DNA of 64,000 nucleotides from contig NZ_SCWB01000004.1 in NCBI RefSeq assembly GCF_004359545.1, positions 1 to 64,000 on the forward strand, in the 5' to 3' direction. Positions 48,664-58,309 of the stretch are shown here, piece by piece. Each line of letters starts with the position of its first letter. Positions within the stretch are counted from its first letter, which is position 1. This DNA is from Macrococcus lamae (lineage in GTDB: Bacteria > Bacillota > Bacilli > Staphylococcales > Staphylococcaceae). Under the pieces are notes generated by a model. It did not search any database. It was not told the origin of the DNA and worked only from the letters and a program-made list of their open reading frames with translations. The translations under genes and the position numbers were made by a program.

Positions 48664-49563
48664 TCAGCTAATCTGTAAAAATAAACTTAATAAAAATATA
48701 AGCAATAACAGAGTCAAAATAAGATAGTTCTTCCATGGGCTTAAAATCTTTTCCTGTTGTACCAATAAACTTTTCTTCTGCTGTTTTAAAAGCATCTGCT
48801 TTTTATAGGTCTGCTGGTCACTTTTTGTCTTCTGCTTGAATGCTTTAATATATTTCACATAATCTCCAACAACTTTTTCTGTCGGACCATAATCATTGAT
48901 TTCTCCATAATGTAGCCAAAGTGCTTTATTACACATTTTTTTAATCTGAGTGGCAGAATGCGAAACAAAGAAAATTGTTTTTCCCTGTTTCTGAAATTCT
49001 TTCATCTTCTCAATACATTTGTTAGAAAATGTCTCATCTCCAACCGATAACGCTTCATCAACAATCAGAACATCAGGATCAGTGTGAATAGCAATTGCAA
49101 ACCCGAGTCTTGAACGCATCCCACTTGAATAAGTCTTAATCGGCTGATAAATGAATTGATCCAACTCTGAAAAGGCGACAATATCATCAAATCTTTCTCT
49201 CACTTGTTTTTCTGAGAGCCCATGCATCAGACATTTCATACGAATATTTTCTTCACCCGTCAATTCATTGTTCAGACCAGCTGAAATTGCTATAAGTGAA
49301 CTGCGACCATCAATAGTAATTGAACCAGATGTTGGTTGAGTGACTTCTCCAAGTAAATTAGATAAAGTTGATTTACCTGATCCATTCAGACCTATTATAC
49401 CTACGGAATCGCCGGAATCTACTGTGAATGAGATATCTCTTAAAGCATAATAAGGTTTTTCATTATAAACGCTGCCAAAAGTAAACAACTGAATTAATTT
49501 AGCGCGCTTATTCGTGTTCAGATCGTATATTTTTGATACATGATCTACAGCCACTTTATGCAT
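48664..49563 (-). CDS. tagH: ABC transporter ATPase, TagH/Wzt-like
   Basis: A 299-aa ATPase of a polysaccharide or teichoic acid exporter. Walker A is GLNGSGKST near 55, the signature is YSSGMRSRLGF near 142 and Walker B is VLIVDEALSVGDE near 165. AISAGLNNELTGEENI matches the TagH subgroup. The C-terminus adds a Gln/Lys-rich helix and one membrane segment (about 275-297), as in longer TagH proteins. GTG at 49572 is in frame, but the ATG at 49563 overlapping the GT4 gene end is likelier. Its permease partner lies at the other end of the operon. Confidence 0.87.
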   Translation of the reverse strand: MHKVAVDHVSKIYDLNTNKRAKLIQLFTFGSVYNEKPYYALRDISFTVDSGDSVGIIGLNGSGKSTLSNLLGEVTQPTSGSITIDGRSSLIAISAGLNNELTGEENIRMKCLMHGLSEKQVRERFDDIVAFSELDQFIYQPIKTYSSGMRSRLGFAIAIHTDPDVLIVDEALSVGDETFSNKCIEKMKEFQKQGKTIFFVSHSATQIKKMCNKALWLHYGEINDYGPTEKVVGDYVKYIKAFKQKTKSDQQTYKKQMLLKQQKKSLLVQQEKILSPWKNYLILTLLLLIFLLSLFLQIS

Positions 49564-50908
49564 GAGTTTCACCGTCTTTCGTAAACCGAGAGAAAGTCAG
49601 TTCAATATGCTTTGACTTTTTCTGTTCCAATTGACTATAAGTATCGTATAATTTTGTTTTCTCGATTTCCCAATTATATTTCAGTTTTGCTTGTCTGCAG
49701 TTTTCACTGAATTTTCTCTGAAGATTTTCATCTTTCACTAACGTGTTGGCAGCTTTAGCTATTTGATGAACGTTATGACTATCTACGACTAAGCCAATTT
49801 GTTCACCATTTACGACTTGTGCTACTTCCGGAAAATTACAACTTACTACAGGAACATGAGCCATAATATATTCAAATAATTTATTTGATGACGCTGAATA
49901 GTGATTATAACAAATATTCTGAAGCACTTGAAAACCTAAATAAGCTTCTCTTGTATAAGATGGCAACATTTTAAAATGAACTTTCGGTATAAACTTTATT
50001 CTATCTCGCTGAGGACTTTCTTCTGCGAGATTTTTCAATGTTCTTTCAAGTTTGCCCCCTCCTATGAACACTAATGTACCTTCATCAATATAATCCATTG
50101 CTTCTATTAAAAGTTCTAAGCCTCGGCCTTCCTGTAATCCGCCTTGATATAATAAAATTTTTTCATCAGCAGATAGATTTAGCTGCTGATGAAGATTTAT
50201 TACAGGTTTCTTTTCTATGTCATAAAGCTCAGAGTAATTGTAAAGTGTTTTCGGGTAGAAGCCGTATATCTCTTCATTATGCGCCGCACGCGTATGATTT
50301 TCCACCATCATATCATCAACAAAATTGATTAGGAATTTTTCGATTCTTTTAATCTTTTTCGGATTATAACCCGTACGAGACGATTGAACTTCATGAGAAT
50401 CATAAATAAGCTTTCTAGGTTTCAATCGTAATTTTGAACAAACAATTCCTTGCGGCAATGTATTTAAGTCATTTGAATGGTAAATATCAGAATTTTGACT
50501 ATAACCTGCTTTTATCATACGTACGATAATAGCAAGATTTACGAACCGCTTTCTTAATGAACGTACTTTTATAAGCGCAGCGCTCATTAGCAGTACACTT
50601 GCTAAATATATCATTAGTATCCAGTTGTAATATAGAAAAGTGGCTGCAATAACTGTAGTTACGCTTCCAACAGTTATCAAAAATTTAGTTTTATCATGCT
50701 GATAACATGAGATAATCATTGGATAGCGTTTAACTCTTGTTACCTTGAAATTTTCATTTATCTCTTCAAAAGATTTAATGGAATCGTCCTTCGGATCATC
50801 AATAGCTATAAGATTTACATCATAACGTTCACTTAGTGCTGTACACTCTCTATTGACACGAGCATCATTCGTGAAATGATTCCAGACAAACATCGTCACT
50901 TTCTTCAT
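49556..50908 (-). CDS. GT4-family glycosyltransferase with central membrane segments
   Basis: A 450-aa GT-B enzyme. The N-terminal domain (MFVWNHFTNDARVNRECTAL) is interrupted at about 82-120 by two adjacent hydrophobic helices (FLITVGSVTTVIAATFLYY, LMIYLASVLLMSAALI). IYHSNDLNTLPQGIV and YDSHEV follow, then the C-terminal domain with LYQGGLQEGRGLELLIEAM. The membrane hairpin inside the acceptor domain is known in some GT4 enzymes of exporter loci. AAGG lies 8 nt before the ATG at 50908; the GTG at 50917 lies within that ribosome site. Confidence 0.78.
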   Translation of the reverse strand: MKKVTMFVWNHFTNDARVNRECTALSERYDVNLIAIDDPKDDSIKSFEEINENFKVTRVKRYPMIISCYQHDKTKFLITVGSVTTVIAATFLYYNWILMIYLASVLLMSAALIKVRSLRKRFVNLAIIVRMIKAGYSQNSDIYHSNDLNTLPQGIVCSKLRLKPRKLIYDSHEVQSSRTGYNPKKIKRIEKFLINFVDDMMVENHTRAAHNEEIYGFYPKTLYNYSELYDIEKKPVINLHQQLNLSADEKILLYQGGLQEGRGLELLIEAMDYIDEGTLVFIGGGKLERTLKNLAEESPQRDRIKFIPKVHFKMLPSYTREAYLGFQVLQNICYNHYSASSNKLFEYIMAHVPVVSCNFPEVAQVVNGEQIGLVVDSHNVHQIAKAANTLVKDENLQRKFSENCRQAKLKYNWEIEKTKLYDTYSQLEQKKSKHIELTFSRFTKDGETHA

Positions 50909-50936
50909 TTTTCGCACCTTCTATTAACTCAATTTT

Positions 50937-52685
50937 TTATGTTGTTTGCTTGATAGTCAGCTCGCCTGCACGTTGCCAGGATAGACTTTCATTCAGTTTC
51001 TTATACTGTATATGTGCTTCAAAATTATCTCCGGGGTTTAGAATAATAGTTACACCACTGTTCAGATCAAGATAATCAATTATCTTCGTCGCGGTTACTA
51101 AATGAATCGATCCGCGTCCACTCGGATTGTTATAAGCTGTTTGAACTAAAACAGTCATTCTTTCATCAGAATTATTAGCGACATTGAATGTATATCTTGT
51201 CTGGTTCATCGGAAAATTAGGTATAATTTTATTATTTTGAATGGAAATATTGCTTCCTGTAATACTTAAGTGTTGTTTACTCGAATTTTCTTTGAAAGAT
51301 TTAAAGGACTCAAATAAAGTAAAATCTCCATTTACAGAATAGAAATTTAGTACCGGCCACAGATGATTAATCCATTCTCTGTGGAGCTGCCCACTATTTC
51401 TTACAGCAAGCGGCATTGAAGCAAACAGATTCATAAATTCTCTAGTATTAACCAAGATAAAAACTTCAACAGAGTTATCTGTTTCCTGAGTATTATTACT
51501 GTGCCAGTTAGCCAACCTGGTTTCCTGGAAGTAAAGATCAGTCAGATAAAACCCTTTAGTATTATATTGGGCTCTCTCAAGAAATGACTGGAGAAGCTGC
51601 TCAGGCTCTAAATACTTTGTCCCTTCCGGCTGCTTTTTTAAAATCAATGATTCTATCATCTGTTGTTCGTTTGAACTATAAAAAGACTCAGCCATGGGCA
51701 GCTTAGCCATGCCGAACAAGGAGGATTTAATATGCAGCTTTCCTTTAAATTCACTGTGCGCGAGCTGGTAGCTTAAGTCAGCATTATGCAGTGATTCACA
51801 CTGGTTATACAATGCGTGTTCATAACTTGTCGGCGCACCTTTTGAATGTATAGAAAAAAAGGTATGATTTAATGCCAGGTCTTCTACCATTTCTTTAACA
51901 ATCAGCTCATCAAATTTGTAAGCGTGCTTTGCAAAATCAGTCATCTGGCTATTGGTTGATATATATGTCAAATATGGTAGGGTCCGATCATGTAATAATG
52001 CCATTGAAACTCTGGAATCTATGCCTGCTGTCAATGTCATATACTTATCCTTATACTGAAGCCATTGTTTCTGATTGTCAAATAGTCGGAGCGTCTGTTC
52101 AAGCACTTCACTTAGCGTCCGTTCACTGTAAGAGTCAGACGGATAAAATCTTACAGTCTGATGTGCAGTCATATCGAAATAATGATTGCAGTTAAGTTTA
52201 TAGATATCAGCGAATCTTGTCATGTCAAGATAGCCTTTCACTTTCTGATGTTCACTGACGTTCTGATTAAAGTAAGACATAGTCACATCCGCTACTAGTT
52301 TTGCATGTGATGCCAAAACACATGCTTCTCTGTGATAAAATAGCGGACGCATCGTCGTAGCATCTGGATAAATCTTTACTTCATCGCCATCAGTACACAA
52401 CAATATATACCGCCCGTTCATACGGTTTAGTAGTGTAACGAATTGGTGATCATCACTCCTGCTTAATGCCTTTAAGATATCTAGTTCACTGTCGTCGGGT
52501 CGATGAGTATCCATAGCATACCCTAAAAGAATAAGATGCCGCTCTCCAATAAATTCAAAGTGCGCAAGGTCGTTGTCTAATTTAACATGCATACTTCCTA
52601 TGACTAGGTTAATCCCATCTATATCATGAAGATATTTATTTGTAATAAGAAATCCTTTGAAGTATTCCTGATTATTAAATAGCAC
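50937..52685 (-). CDS. Asparagine-synthase-like protein lacking the glutaminase cysteine
   Basis: A 582-aa protein. The N-terminal half (1-125) resembles the Ntn glutaminase domain of asparagine synthase (NRMNGRYILLCTDGDEVKIY, ATTMRPLFYH), but the residue after Met is Leu, not the catalytic Cys. Residues 215-225 (YMTLTAGIDSR) are a PP-loop variant of SGGLDS, so an adenylating domain may be active. The last 120 residues look like a beta-rich domain. It starts with GTG after AGGTG. It may amidate or otherwise modify the polymer or its precursor with free ammonia or another amine (inference). Confidence 0.7.
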   Translation of the reverse strand: MLFNNQEYFKGFLITNKYLHDIDGINLVIGSMHVKLDNDLAHFEFIGERHLILLGYAMDTHRPDDSELDILKALSRSDDHQFVTLLNRMNGRYILLCTDGDEVKIYPDATTMRPLFYHREACVLASHAKLVADVTMSYFNQNVSEHQKVKGYLDMTRFADIYKLNCNHYFDMTAHQTVRFYPSDSYSERTLSEVLEQTLRLFDNQKQWLQYKDKYMTLTAGIDSRVSMALLHDRTLPYLTYISTNSQMTDFAKHAYKFDELIVKEMVEDLALNHTFFSIHSKGAPTSYEHALYNQCESLHNADLSYQLAHSEFKGKLHIKSSLFGMAKLPMAESFYSSNEQQMIESLILKKQPEGTKYLEPEQLLQSFLERAQYNTKGFYLTDLYFQETRLANWHSNNTQETDNSVEVFILVNTREFMNLFASMPLAVRNSGQLHREWINHLWPVLNFYSVNGDFTLFESFKSFKENSSKQHLSITGSNISIQNNKIIPNFPMNQTRYTFNVANNSDERMTVLVQTAYNNPSGRGSIHLVTATKIIDYLDLNSGVTIILNPGDNFEAHIQYKKLNESLSWQRAGELTIKQTT

Positions 52686-52693
52686 TTTATCAC

Positions 52694-55354
52694 CTACTTT
52701 GTCGGCATATTGACTTCTTTTTCTAGTTGTCCAATTATATGAAGCAATTCTAAATCTTCAGGACGACGATAGTTATCATATAGATGATATATGTCTAGAA
52801 AACGCGTGATCGCTGCCTGCCTTTCACTCTCAATAATTTTTTCAAGTCTCGGTAAATACCAGCCTTTTATATAATAATTAAACCTTGATTCCATATAGAC
52901 ATCCATCAGTCCATATTTTTTCAAGAATGGAATTCTTTCCTGTTCAAGAATGTAATACTTATCAAACAACTTTTTAGAAACAGAATTAGTGACTGAACCA
53001 GTGACCGCTGCGTAGTATACATGTATGTCCTCATTAACGATTAAAGTCTTCCGGCTGTTTAGTAATAGTTCCTGGAAGAATAAAGTATCCTGGCCAGCTG
53101 CACCCTCGACCATTTTTATAAGATTATCTTTTACGATAGATGTTTTCACAATTAGTGCCTGTATACTTTGAGCACTAAGAATTGACGATTCCATAAATGA
53201 CTTCGGCTGAGTGATGACCGGGCTGCCGTTATTATATCGGGTAGCAAGTTTATAATAATTAAACAGCGATTTCTTTTCACTGTCTTCTTTGATCATGTTA
53301 CCGACCACCATATCGAGAGTGTCATCCTGTCTCATCTGTTCAAGTAAAATACTGTAGCCGTCTCCAGTTGCTTCATTATCTGGATCCAGATAAGTAATAA
53401 AAGGAGTGGTCGAGAGTTCTACACCTTTATTTCGTGGTCTCGATGCTGAACCGGAAGCATCATCATATTCAAAGTATTTTATATCCGGGTTCTGACGTAA
53501 CAGCCTTTTTATAATTCTTTTTGTTTCTATATCTGTGCTGCCGTCATTGACAAATATAATTTCCATTTTATTGAAAATGCTGGACCTTTTTAATGAAGCA
53601 AAACATTTATCTTCCAGGTAAACACCATTGTTGTGAATTGGAATAATGACACTCAGTTCTTTTGCATGCTGTATTTTATAGTTTTGTTCAACTGATGTTA
53701 AGAGCTCAACAGTATCAAGTGCATATCCGAGTTTAATATTATTGTTTTTATAACTTTTAACGTCAAACATCGTTTTACCAATAACATATTGAGAAATATA
53801 ATTGTGATGAACTGAGGCATCGTCTGTTTTAGTGACAAAGTCAACATCAGTATATTTAAATGCACTGATCATATCATCAAGATAATACTCCTCGTAGTAA
53901 AAGTCAGAGGTGAAATGAGTTATAAATGCTTCTTCTTCAATGTTCAAGTTTTCAAATTCCTGGATACTGACAAGTATTTTGTTGTCATAGCTCTGTTGTT
54001 CAAACTGTTCTTTGACTGAAGGCGTGATTTCTGCTACCACAAAAATCGGTTTATCTGCTATCGTATGTTTTTCCAGGTTTAGATCAGCTGCCATTTGCTC
54101 AATTCGATGGTAAGTTGTTTCCTTACTCATCACACTTCTGATACCTTTAGATCGAAGATAACTCAATTCGCGTTCATTCAAATTGTTGAAAGCAATAGCA
54201 AAATCTTTTTCACTGTTCATCATCATGACATTCGGAAACTGATTATTAACCCCTATTGAGTAGTTAGACAGTAACAGATTACCAAAAGCCTGGAGTTCAA
54301 ATACCCGATTAGCAAACATTGTTGAAGAATATTTTACCGAGTTCACATTGATGGCCCATCTAAACACTTTATGGAGCTGCTGTAGTTGTTCATGTGTCAC
54401 TGAATATGTCAGATTGGAAATGAACTCCGCTGGAAAGTAATAGTGTGGATTATTTAAATGTAAGTTTCTATCGATGATTGTGAGTTCCGTCCCATTATTA
54501 ATTATGGCTTCAAATATTTTCTGAGATTCTTCATTTCTCACTGGATATTTTCTCATCCAACTCCCCGCAAATATTACTTCATCCTTTTTTTCGACACTTA
54601 TTGCAGAACGTGTCCCAACTGGATTGTGATAATGCGGGTTGATACCAAACTGCAGTACAGACACATGCTCAGTCTTGCAGTATTTCTTATATACTTCGAC
54701 CATTTCGGCTGCAGATGTATAGATAAAGTCACATAATACCGCAATATTTTTAAATATTTCATAATTGACTGGATCTTCTTTTGAGTAAAAGACAACGGGA
54801 ACAGCCTGTCTCTTTAATTCGCGAATCAATTCATATAAACGGTTGCGTTCAGGCGTCATTTCTTTTGAAACACCTTTCCAGCTGCCATCAATTCCATTCC
54901 ACGTCGTTGCGATAATGACAAAGTCAAAAGACATCTCAACCATTTCAAAGTTATATGGAATATAAATCATTTCGGCTACATCTTTATAACTGTTATAGAG
55001 AAACTCATCGCTCACTATCCCAATACGATAAGGTAATTTCTTAAAATATCTGCTGCCGTTTGAAACTGGCAACGAGGATAGGTAGGGTCCAAGATTAGTC
55101 ATAAAGTCAACTTTTCCTACTTCTAGAAAACGATCCATATAATCTATAAAATCATTAGAACTTTTTTCTTTCTGTATTTCGTTTATGCCAACCAGGAAAT
55201 CAGCAGCCAATAAGTCAAGGTAATTTTTATAGCGCTCAATTTTCTCATAATGATCTTTAAATTCATCTATGTTAAGCTCTTCAGTGGTAATTTTTTCTTT
55301 ATTCAATATAGTATTCAAGATCAATTCATGTCTGTCTTCATTTTCAAGCGTCAT
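52694..55354 (-). CDS. Two-domain glycosyltransferase (CgeB-like GT-B plus GT2)
   Basis: An 886-aa soluble protein. Residues 1-100 are helical. About 105-430 resemble CgeB-type GT-B transferases (IGIVSDEFLYNSYKDVAEM, VIFAGSWMRKYPVRN, and FANRVFELQAFGNLLLSNYS near 350). About 430-560 is a linker with a possible degenerate domain. 566-886 is a GT2 domain with KELSVIIPIHNNGVYLE, IIFVNDGSTD (near 600) and the acidic motif YLDPDNE (near 657). Such fusions occur in teichoic acid and glycan loci and can add two alternating residues. It overlaps its downstream-coded neighbour by 4 nt. Confidence 0.78.
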   Translation of the reverse strand: MTLENEDRHELILNTILNKEKITTEELNIDEFKDHYEKIERYKNYLDLLAADFLVGINEIQKEKSSNDFIDYMDRFLEVGKVDFMTNLGPYLSSLPVSNGSRYFKKLPYRIGIVSDEFLYNSYKDVAEMIYIPYNFEMVEMSFDFVIIATTWNGIDGSWKGVSKEMTPERNRLYELIRELKRQAVPVVFYSKEDPVNYEIFKNIAVLCDFIYTSAAEMVEVYKKYCKTEHVSVLQFGINPHYHNPVGTRSAISVEKKDEVIFAGSWMRKYPVRNEESQKIFEAIINNGTELTIIDRNLHLNNPHYYFPAEFISNLTYSVTHEQLQQLHKVFRWAINVNSVKYSSTMFANRVFELQAFGNLLLSNYSIGVNNQFPNVMMMNSEKDFAIAFNNLNERELSYLRSKGIRSVMSKETTYHRIEQMAADLNLEKHTIADKPIFVVAEITPSVKEQFEQQSYDNKILVSIQEFENLNIEEEAFITHFTSDFYYEEYYLDDMISAFKYTDVDFVTKTDDASVHHNYISQYVIGKTMFDVKSYKNNNIKLGYALDTVELLTSVEQNYKIQHAKELSVIIPIHNNGVYLEDKCFASLKRSSIFNKMEIIFVNDGSTDIETKRIIKRLLRQNPDIKYFEYDDASGSASRPRNKGVELSTTPFITYLDPDNEATGDGYSILLEQMRQDDTLDMVVGNMIKEDSEKKSLFNYYKLATRYNNGSPVITQPKSFMESSILSAQSIQALIVKTSIVKDNLIKMVEGAAGQDTLFFQELLLNSRKTLIVNEDIHVYYAAVTGSVTNSVSKKLFDKYYILEQERIPFLKKYGLMDVYMESRFNYYIKGWYLPRLEKIIESERQAAITRFLDIYHLYDNYRRPEDLELLHIIGQLEKEVNMPTK

Positions 55355-56283
55355 TTTTTTCTACCTCCAGACTTTTTCTCCCAGAATGCGACTTGGAGTC
55401 GTCCAAGTTTTGAATTTTTGAGGTTATTATATAATTCATTTATACGATTTTTCTTTTGTTCAGCTCGAACAAGTCGTTGTCTTAATGAAATGTTTTCATT
55501 AAGCAGTTTTTTAATAATTGCTTCTTCTTTTTTTCTTTCACCGACTAAAGTTCTAACTAAATGATCCCTTTTTATATCATCTACACTTAAGACAGTTTCA
55601 TCCAATGGAAATGATATGGGAGCAAGAATTGATTGATCAACCCACCCGGAATATTTGTGCTGGCTAATTCTAACCATATTCAATGCAGGATATGCTTCCT
55701 CTACAATTACTTCATTATTTGTATCAAATGAAAATGAAACAAATTGACGATTTTGTTTTGGCGATGTATAAACGTCATGTATTGTTTCGAGTAATTGCGA
55801 TTTTACCTTGGGTATCTTAATATGTCTTAACAAAACCTTTGATGGAATAAATCCAAGAAAATAAGGTCCGGAATATAATGCTTCCAGGCGAATTTCATTA
55901 TCAAAAACATAATATTTACTTGTTAAATCATAATTATTGAAAACGAGTTTAATATCTTCTATTTTAGGTATTAACTCACTAGCTTTTACTTGCTCTAATT
56001 TTTCAAAATCGATTATGACGGATTCAAAAGCTTTTCTGTACATTATTAAGGAATGAGTCGGTTTAAACCAGCCGAGCAATTGACCACCTTGCTCACATAA
56101 GACGACATGCTCATTCTGGATAACATTTTGAGTAACAACTTTTATAATTTTTCTGTTCAGATCATTCAGATTACCTGCCTGCTCTATACAATACTTATCA
56201 AAATAATAAGGAGTGTCTTCCGGTTCATTGACATACAAATGATAACTCATTGCAAGTCGATCAATGTTAAATTCACTAGTCAC
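55351..56283 (-). CDS. Unknown protein with GW-like motifs and C-terminal coiled coil
   Basis: A 310-aa protein with no signal peptide or membrane segment. Two stretches (GGQLLGWFKPTHSLIMYR near 67 and HKYSGWVDQSILAP near 213) look like the Gly-Trp part of GW/SH3b modules. Residues about 240-305 are a Lys/Glu/Arg-rich coiled coil ending in a basic tail (KKSGGRKK). GW modules normally bind teichoic acid outside the cell, so a cytosolic copy would be unusual. The gene starts with GTG after AGGTG and is translationally coupled to the 886-aa gene. Function unknown. Confidence 0.6.
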   Translation of the reverse strand: MTSEFNIDRLAMSYHLYVNEPEDTPYYFDKYCIEQAGNLNDLNRKIIKVVTQNVIQNEHVVLCEQGGQLLGWFKPTHSLIMYRKAFESVIIDFEKLEQVKASELIPKIEDIKLVFNNYDLTSKYYVFDNEIRLEALYSGPYFLGFIPSKVLLRHIKIPKVKSQLLETIHDVYTSPKQNRQFVSFSFDTNNEVIVEEAYPALNMVRISQHKYSGWVDQSILAPISFPLDETVLSVDDIKRDHLVRTLVGERKKEEAIIKKLLNENISLRQRLVRAEQKKNRINELYNNLKNSKLGRLQVAFWEKKSGGRKK

Positions 56284-56287
56284 ATTT

Positions 56288-57475
56288 TCACCTCATAAAC
56301 TTAATAATTTTTTCAATATTGACTTCCCATGAGAACTTTTCTTCAGCAAGCTGTTTTGTGTGAAGTTGATGTAACATCCATAACTTTTTATCATCTTTGA
56401 ATTTTTTTATCGCTTCAATCATTTCTTCGGACGTTGCTGCTTGTTTAGCAAAACCAACTTGATATGAATTAATAAGCTGTTCAACACTACCACCTAAATT
56501 TGTGATTACAGGTACATATGCACAAATAGCATCTATCACTTTTCCTGGTGTGACATTCAAAAAGACGTCTTCTTCTTTCAATATCGAAAGTGCTAAGTGG
56601 TGTCTGCTAATAAATGCCATGCATTCCGTTCTTGTAAGAGTTGGGTATACATGGACAAATTCAAAGTTATGACTTGATACGAATTCTGACAGTTTTTCAG
56701 CATGGACACCATAAGGTATTATATTAAATTGAATCTGTAATTGATTAAGCTTTATTGCTATTTCTTTCAATTGATCATAATTTTGTGCCAGGCCTAAATT
56801 TCCAGTATATACAACACTGAACAAATCAAAGTGTCGCTGATGGGCTATTTCATTTTTGGTCATTCCATTGGGTATAAAAAGTATTGGTTTTTCCTTTTGT
56901 AATAATGCCTTGATATGAGGAATAAAACTTTCATTATTTACAATTATTTTGTCTGCCTTGTTGTACATTTTCTTTTCCATCACTCTTAACAGCGGAATTA
57001 AATTGTTAATGTACTCTTTATTCAATGCAACAATACTATCTGGCCAAAGGTCCCTAATTTCAAGAATAACATCCTTGCTTTGATTAGGTTGTAAAAACAT
57101 CGTACCCCAAGGAACGAAAATATTAGGGCTGGTCACGTAAATATAATCAAATAATCCGTCAGTCTTGCTAACAAAATAATGAATTTTAAACATGAACTCT
57201 AGATAATAACTCATGCGCCCTAAAAGACTATTTTTCTGTTTTTCGCATTTCATATGCAATCTAATAATTTCACTTTCAGAGATAGCATTCAAGAACTCAT
57301 TATCCCAATATTTTTCATCTTGAAATAACTCTCTAGTTGGATATGAAGGATCTGTCGTTAAAATATATACCTGATGGCCTTGTGCTTTTAATTGAAGAAA
57401 AAGATTCTTCATTCTATTTGCAGCCGAACCAAGTTCAGGATAGAAATTCTGACTGATAATTAATATTCTTTTCAT
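56288..57475 (-). CDS. GT4-family glycosyltransferase (WbuB-like)
   Basis: A 395-aa GT-B enzyme with the classic N-terminus ILIISQNFYPELGSAANRM, EIRDLWPDSIVAL near residue 140 and the C-terminal donor domain (FSVVYTGNLGLAQNYDQL near 218, then PGKVIDAICAYVPVI near 312). WbuB-type enzymes add deoxyaminosugars such as FucNAc to lipid-linked acceptors, but the specificity cannot be read here. It lies 8 nt after the permease gene. Confidence 0.82.
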   Translation of the reverse strand: MKRILIISQNFYPELGSAANRMKNLFLQLKAQGHQVYILTTDPSYPTRELFQDEKYWDNEFLNAISESEIIRLHMKCEKQKNSLLGRMSYYLEFMFKIHYFVSKTDGLFDYIYVTSPNIFVPWGTMFLQPNQSKDVILEIRDLWPDSIVALNKEYINNLIPLLRVMEKKMYNKADKIIVNNESFIPHIKALLQKEKPILFIPNGMTKNEIAHQRHFDLFSVVYTGNLGLAQNYDQLKEIAIKLNQLQIQFNIIPYGVHAEKLSEFVSSHNFEFVHVYPTLTRTECMAFISRHHLALSILKEEDVFLNVTPGKVIDAICAYVPVITNLGGSVEQLINSYQVGFAKQAATSEEMIEAIKKFKDDKKLWMLHQLHTKQLAEEKFSWEVNIEKIIKFMR

Positions 57476-57483
57476 ATAAACTC

Positions 57484-58293
57484 CTATAAGTAATCTACTA
57501 ATTTACTGCGGAACTTAAAATGAACGTGGCTGCCAATGAATAACAGCAGCATGGTCAAACTCCAGAAATATAGATGATCCTGCCAGTTCCCGTAAAATTC
57601 AGGCTGATTATGGATAAACGCCGTTCTATAAATACCGATAAGATAACTGAATGGATTTAAAGCAGATATTTTGTGCATGAGCGGCGTAGCATTTTCAATT
57701 GCCCAAAAGATAGGTGTTATAAAAAAAGCCATACGCATCACATTTTGAAGAATGTTTTTAGTATCTCTCACAAGTATGACAAGCGTACTCATAATAAGAG
57801 AAATACCAAATATTAAAAAATAACTCGCAATAATAAAATAAAAAAATTGTAAATAGTGCCACCAGCTGACATAGCCGTTAAGTAAAGAGATAATAAATAG
57901 TATGGCTGTTGTAATAAGTAGATTAATTAATGAATTAGTAAATGAGATGGACAATAAAGTGCTAGAAGGAAATTTCATCTTAGTCACTAAACTTAATTGA
58001 CTTAATATTGCATTTGAACCAGCATTGATTGACTGTGATATAAACAGCCATGGAAATAAACCACTGATTAAGTGAATGATAAAGGGGACATGAGAAACAT
58101 CTGAATGTGAACCTTTTAATCCTAGACCAAAGACAACATAATAGAGTCCGACTTGCAGCATCGGCTGCAGAAAATTCCAGAATACCCCTAGGTAGTGATT
58201 TGAGTATTGACTCTTCATATTGTAAATTGCTAATTTGTAAATCAAGCTAACGTGATTTAACTGCTCTTTAAATAAGCTTATAATTTCTTTCAT
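57484..58293 (-). CDS. tagG: ABC transporter permease, TagG/Wzm-like
   Basis: A 269-aa ABC-2-type permease with six hydrophobic helices. NMKSQYSNHYLGVFWNFLQPMLQVG near 25-50 is the family signature, and ALNPFSYLIGIYRTAF near 212 is typical of Wzm/TagG. It exports a completed lipid-linked glycan with the TagH-like ATPase, whose gene ends the same operon. Having the two halves at opposite ends, with all assembly genes between, is less usual than an adjacent pair. It is the first gene of block B. Confidence 0.87.
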   Translation of the reverse strand: MKEIISLFKEQLNHVSLIYKLAIYNMKSQYSNHYLGVFWNFLQPMLQVGLYYVVFGLGLKGSHSDVSHVPFIIHLISGLFPWLFISQSINAGSNAILSQLSLVTKMKFPSSTLLSISFTNSLINLLITTAILFIISLLNGYVSWWHYLQFFYFIIASYFLIFGISLIMSTLVILVRDTKNILQNVMRMAFFITPIFWAIENATPLMHKISALNPFSYLIGIYRTAFIHNQPEFYGNWQDHLYFWSLTMLLLFIGSHVHFKFRSKLVDYL

Positions 58294-58309
58294 ATATAAC
58301 TCCTACAAA

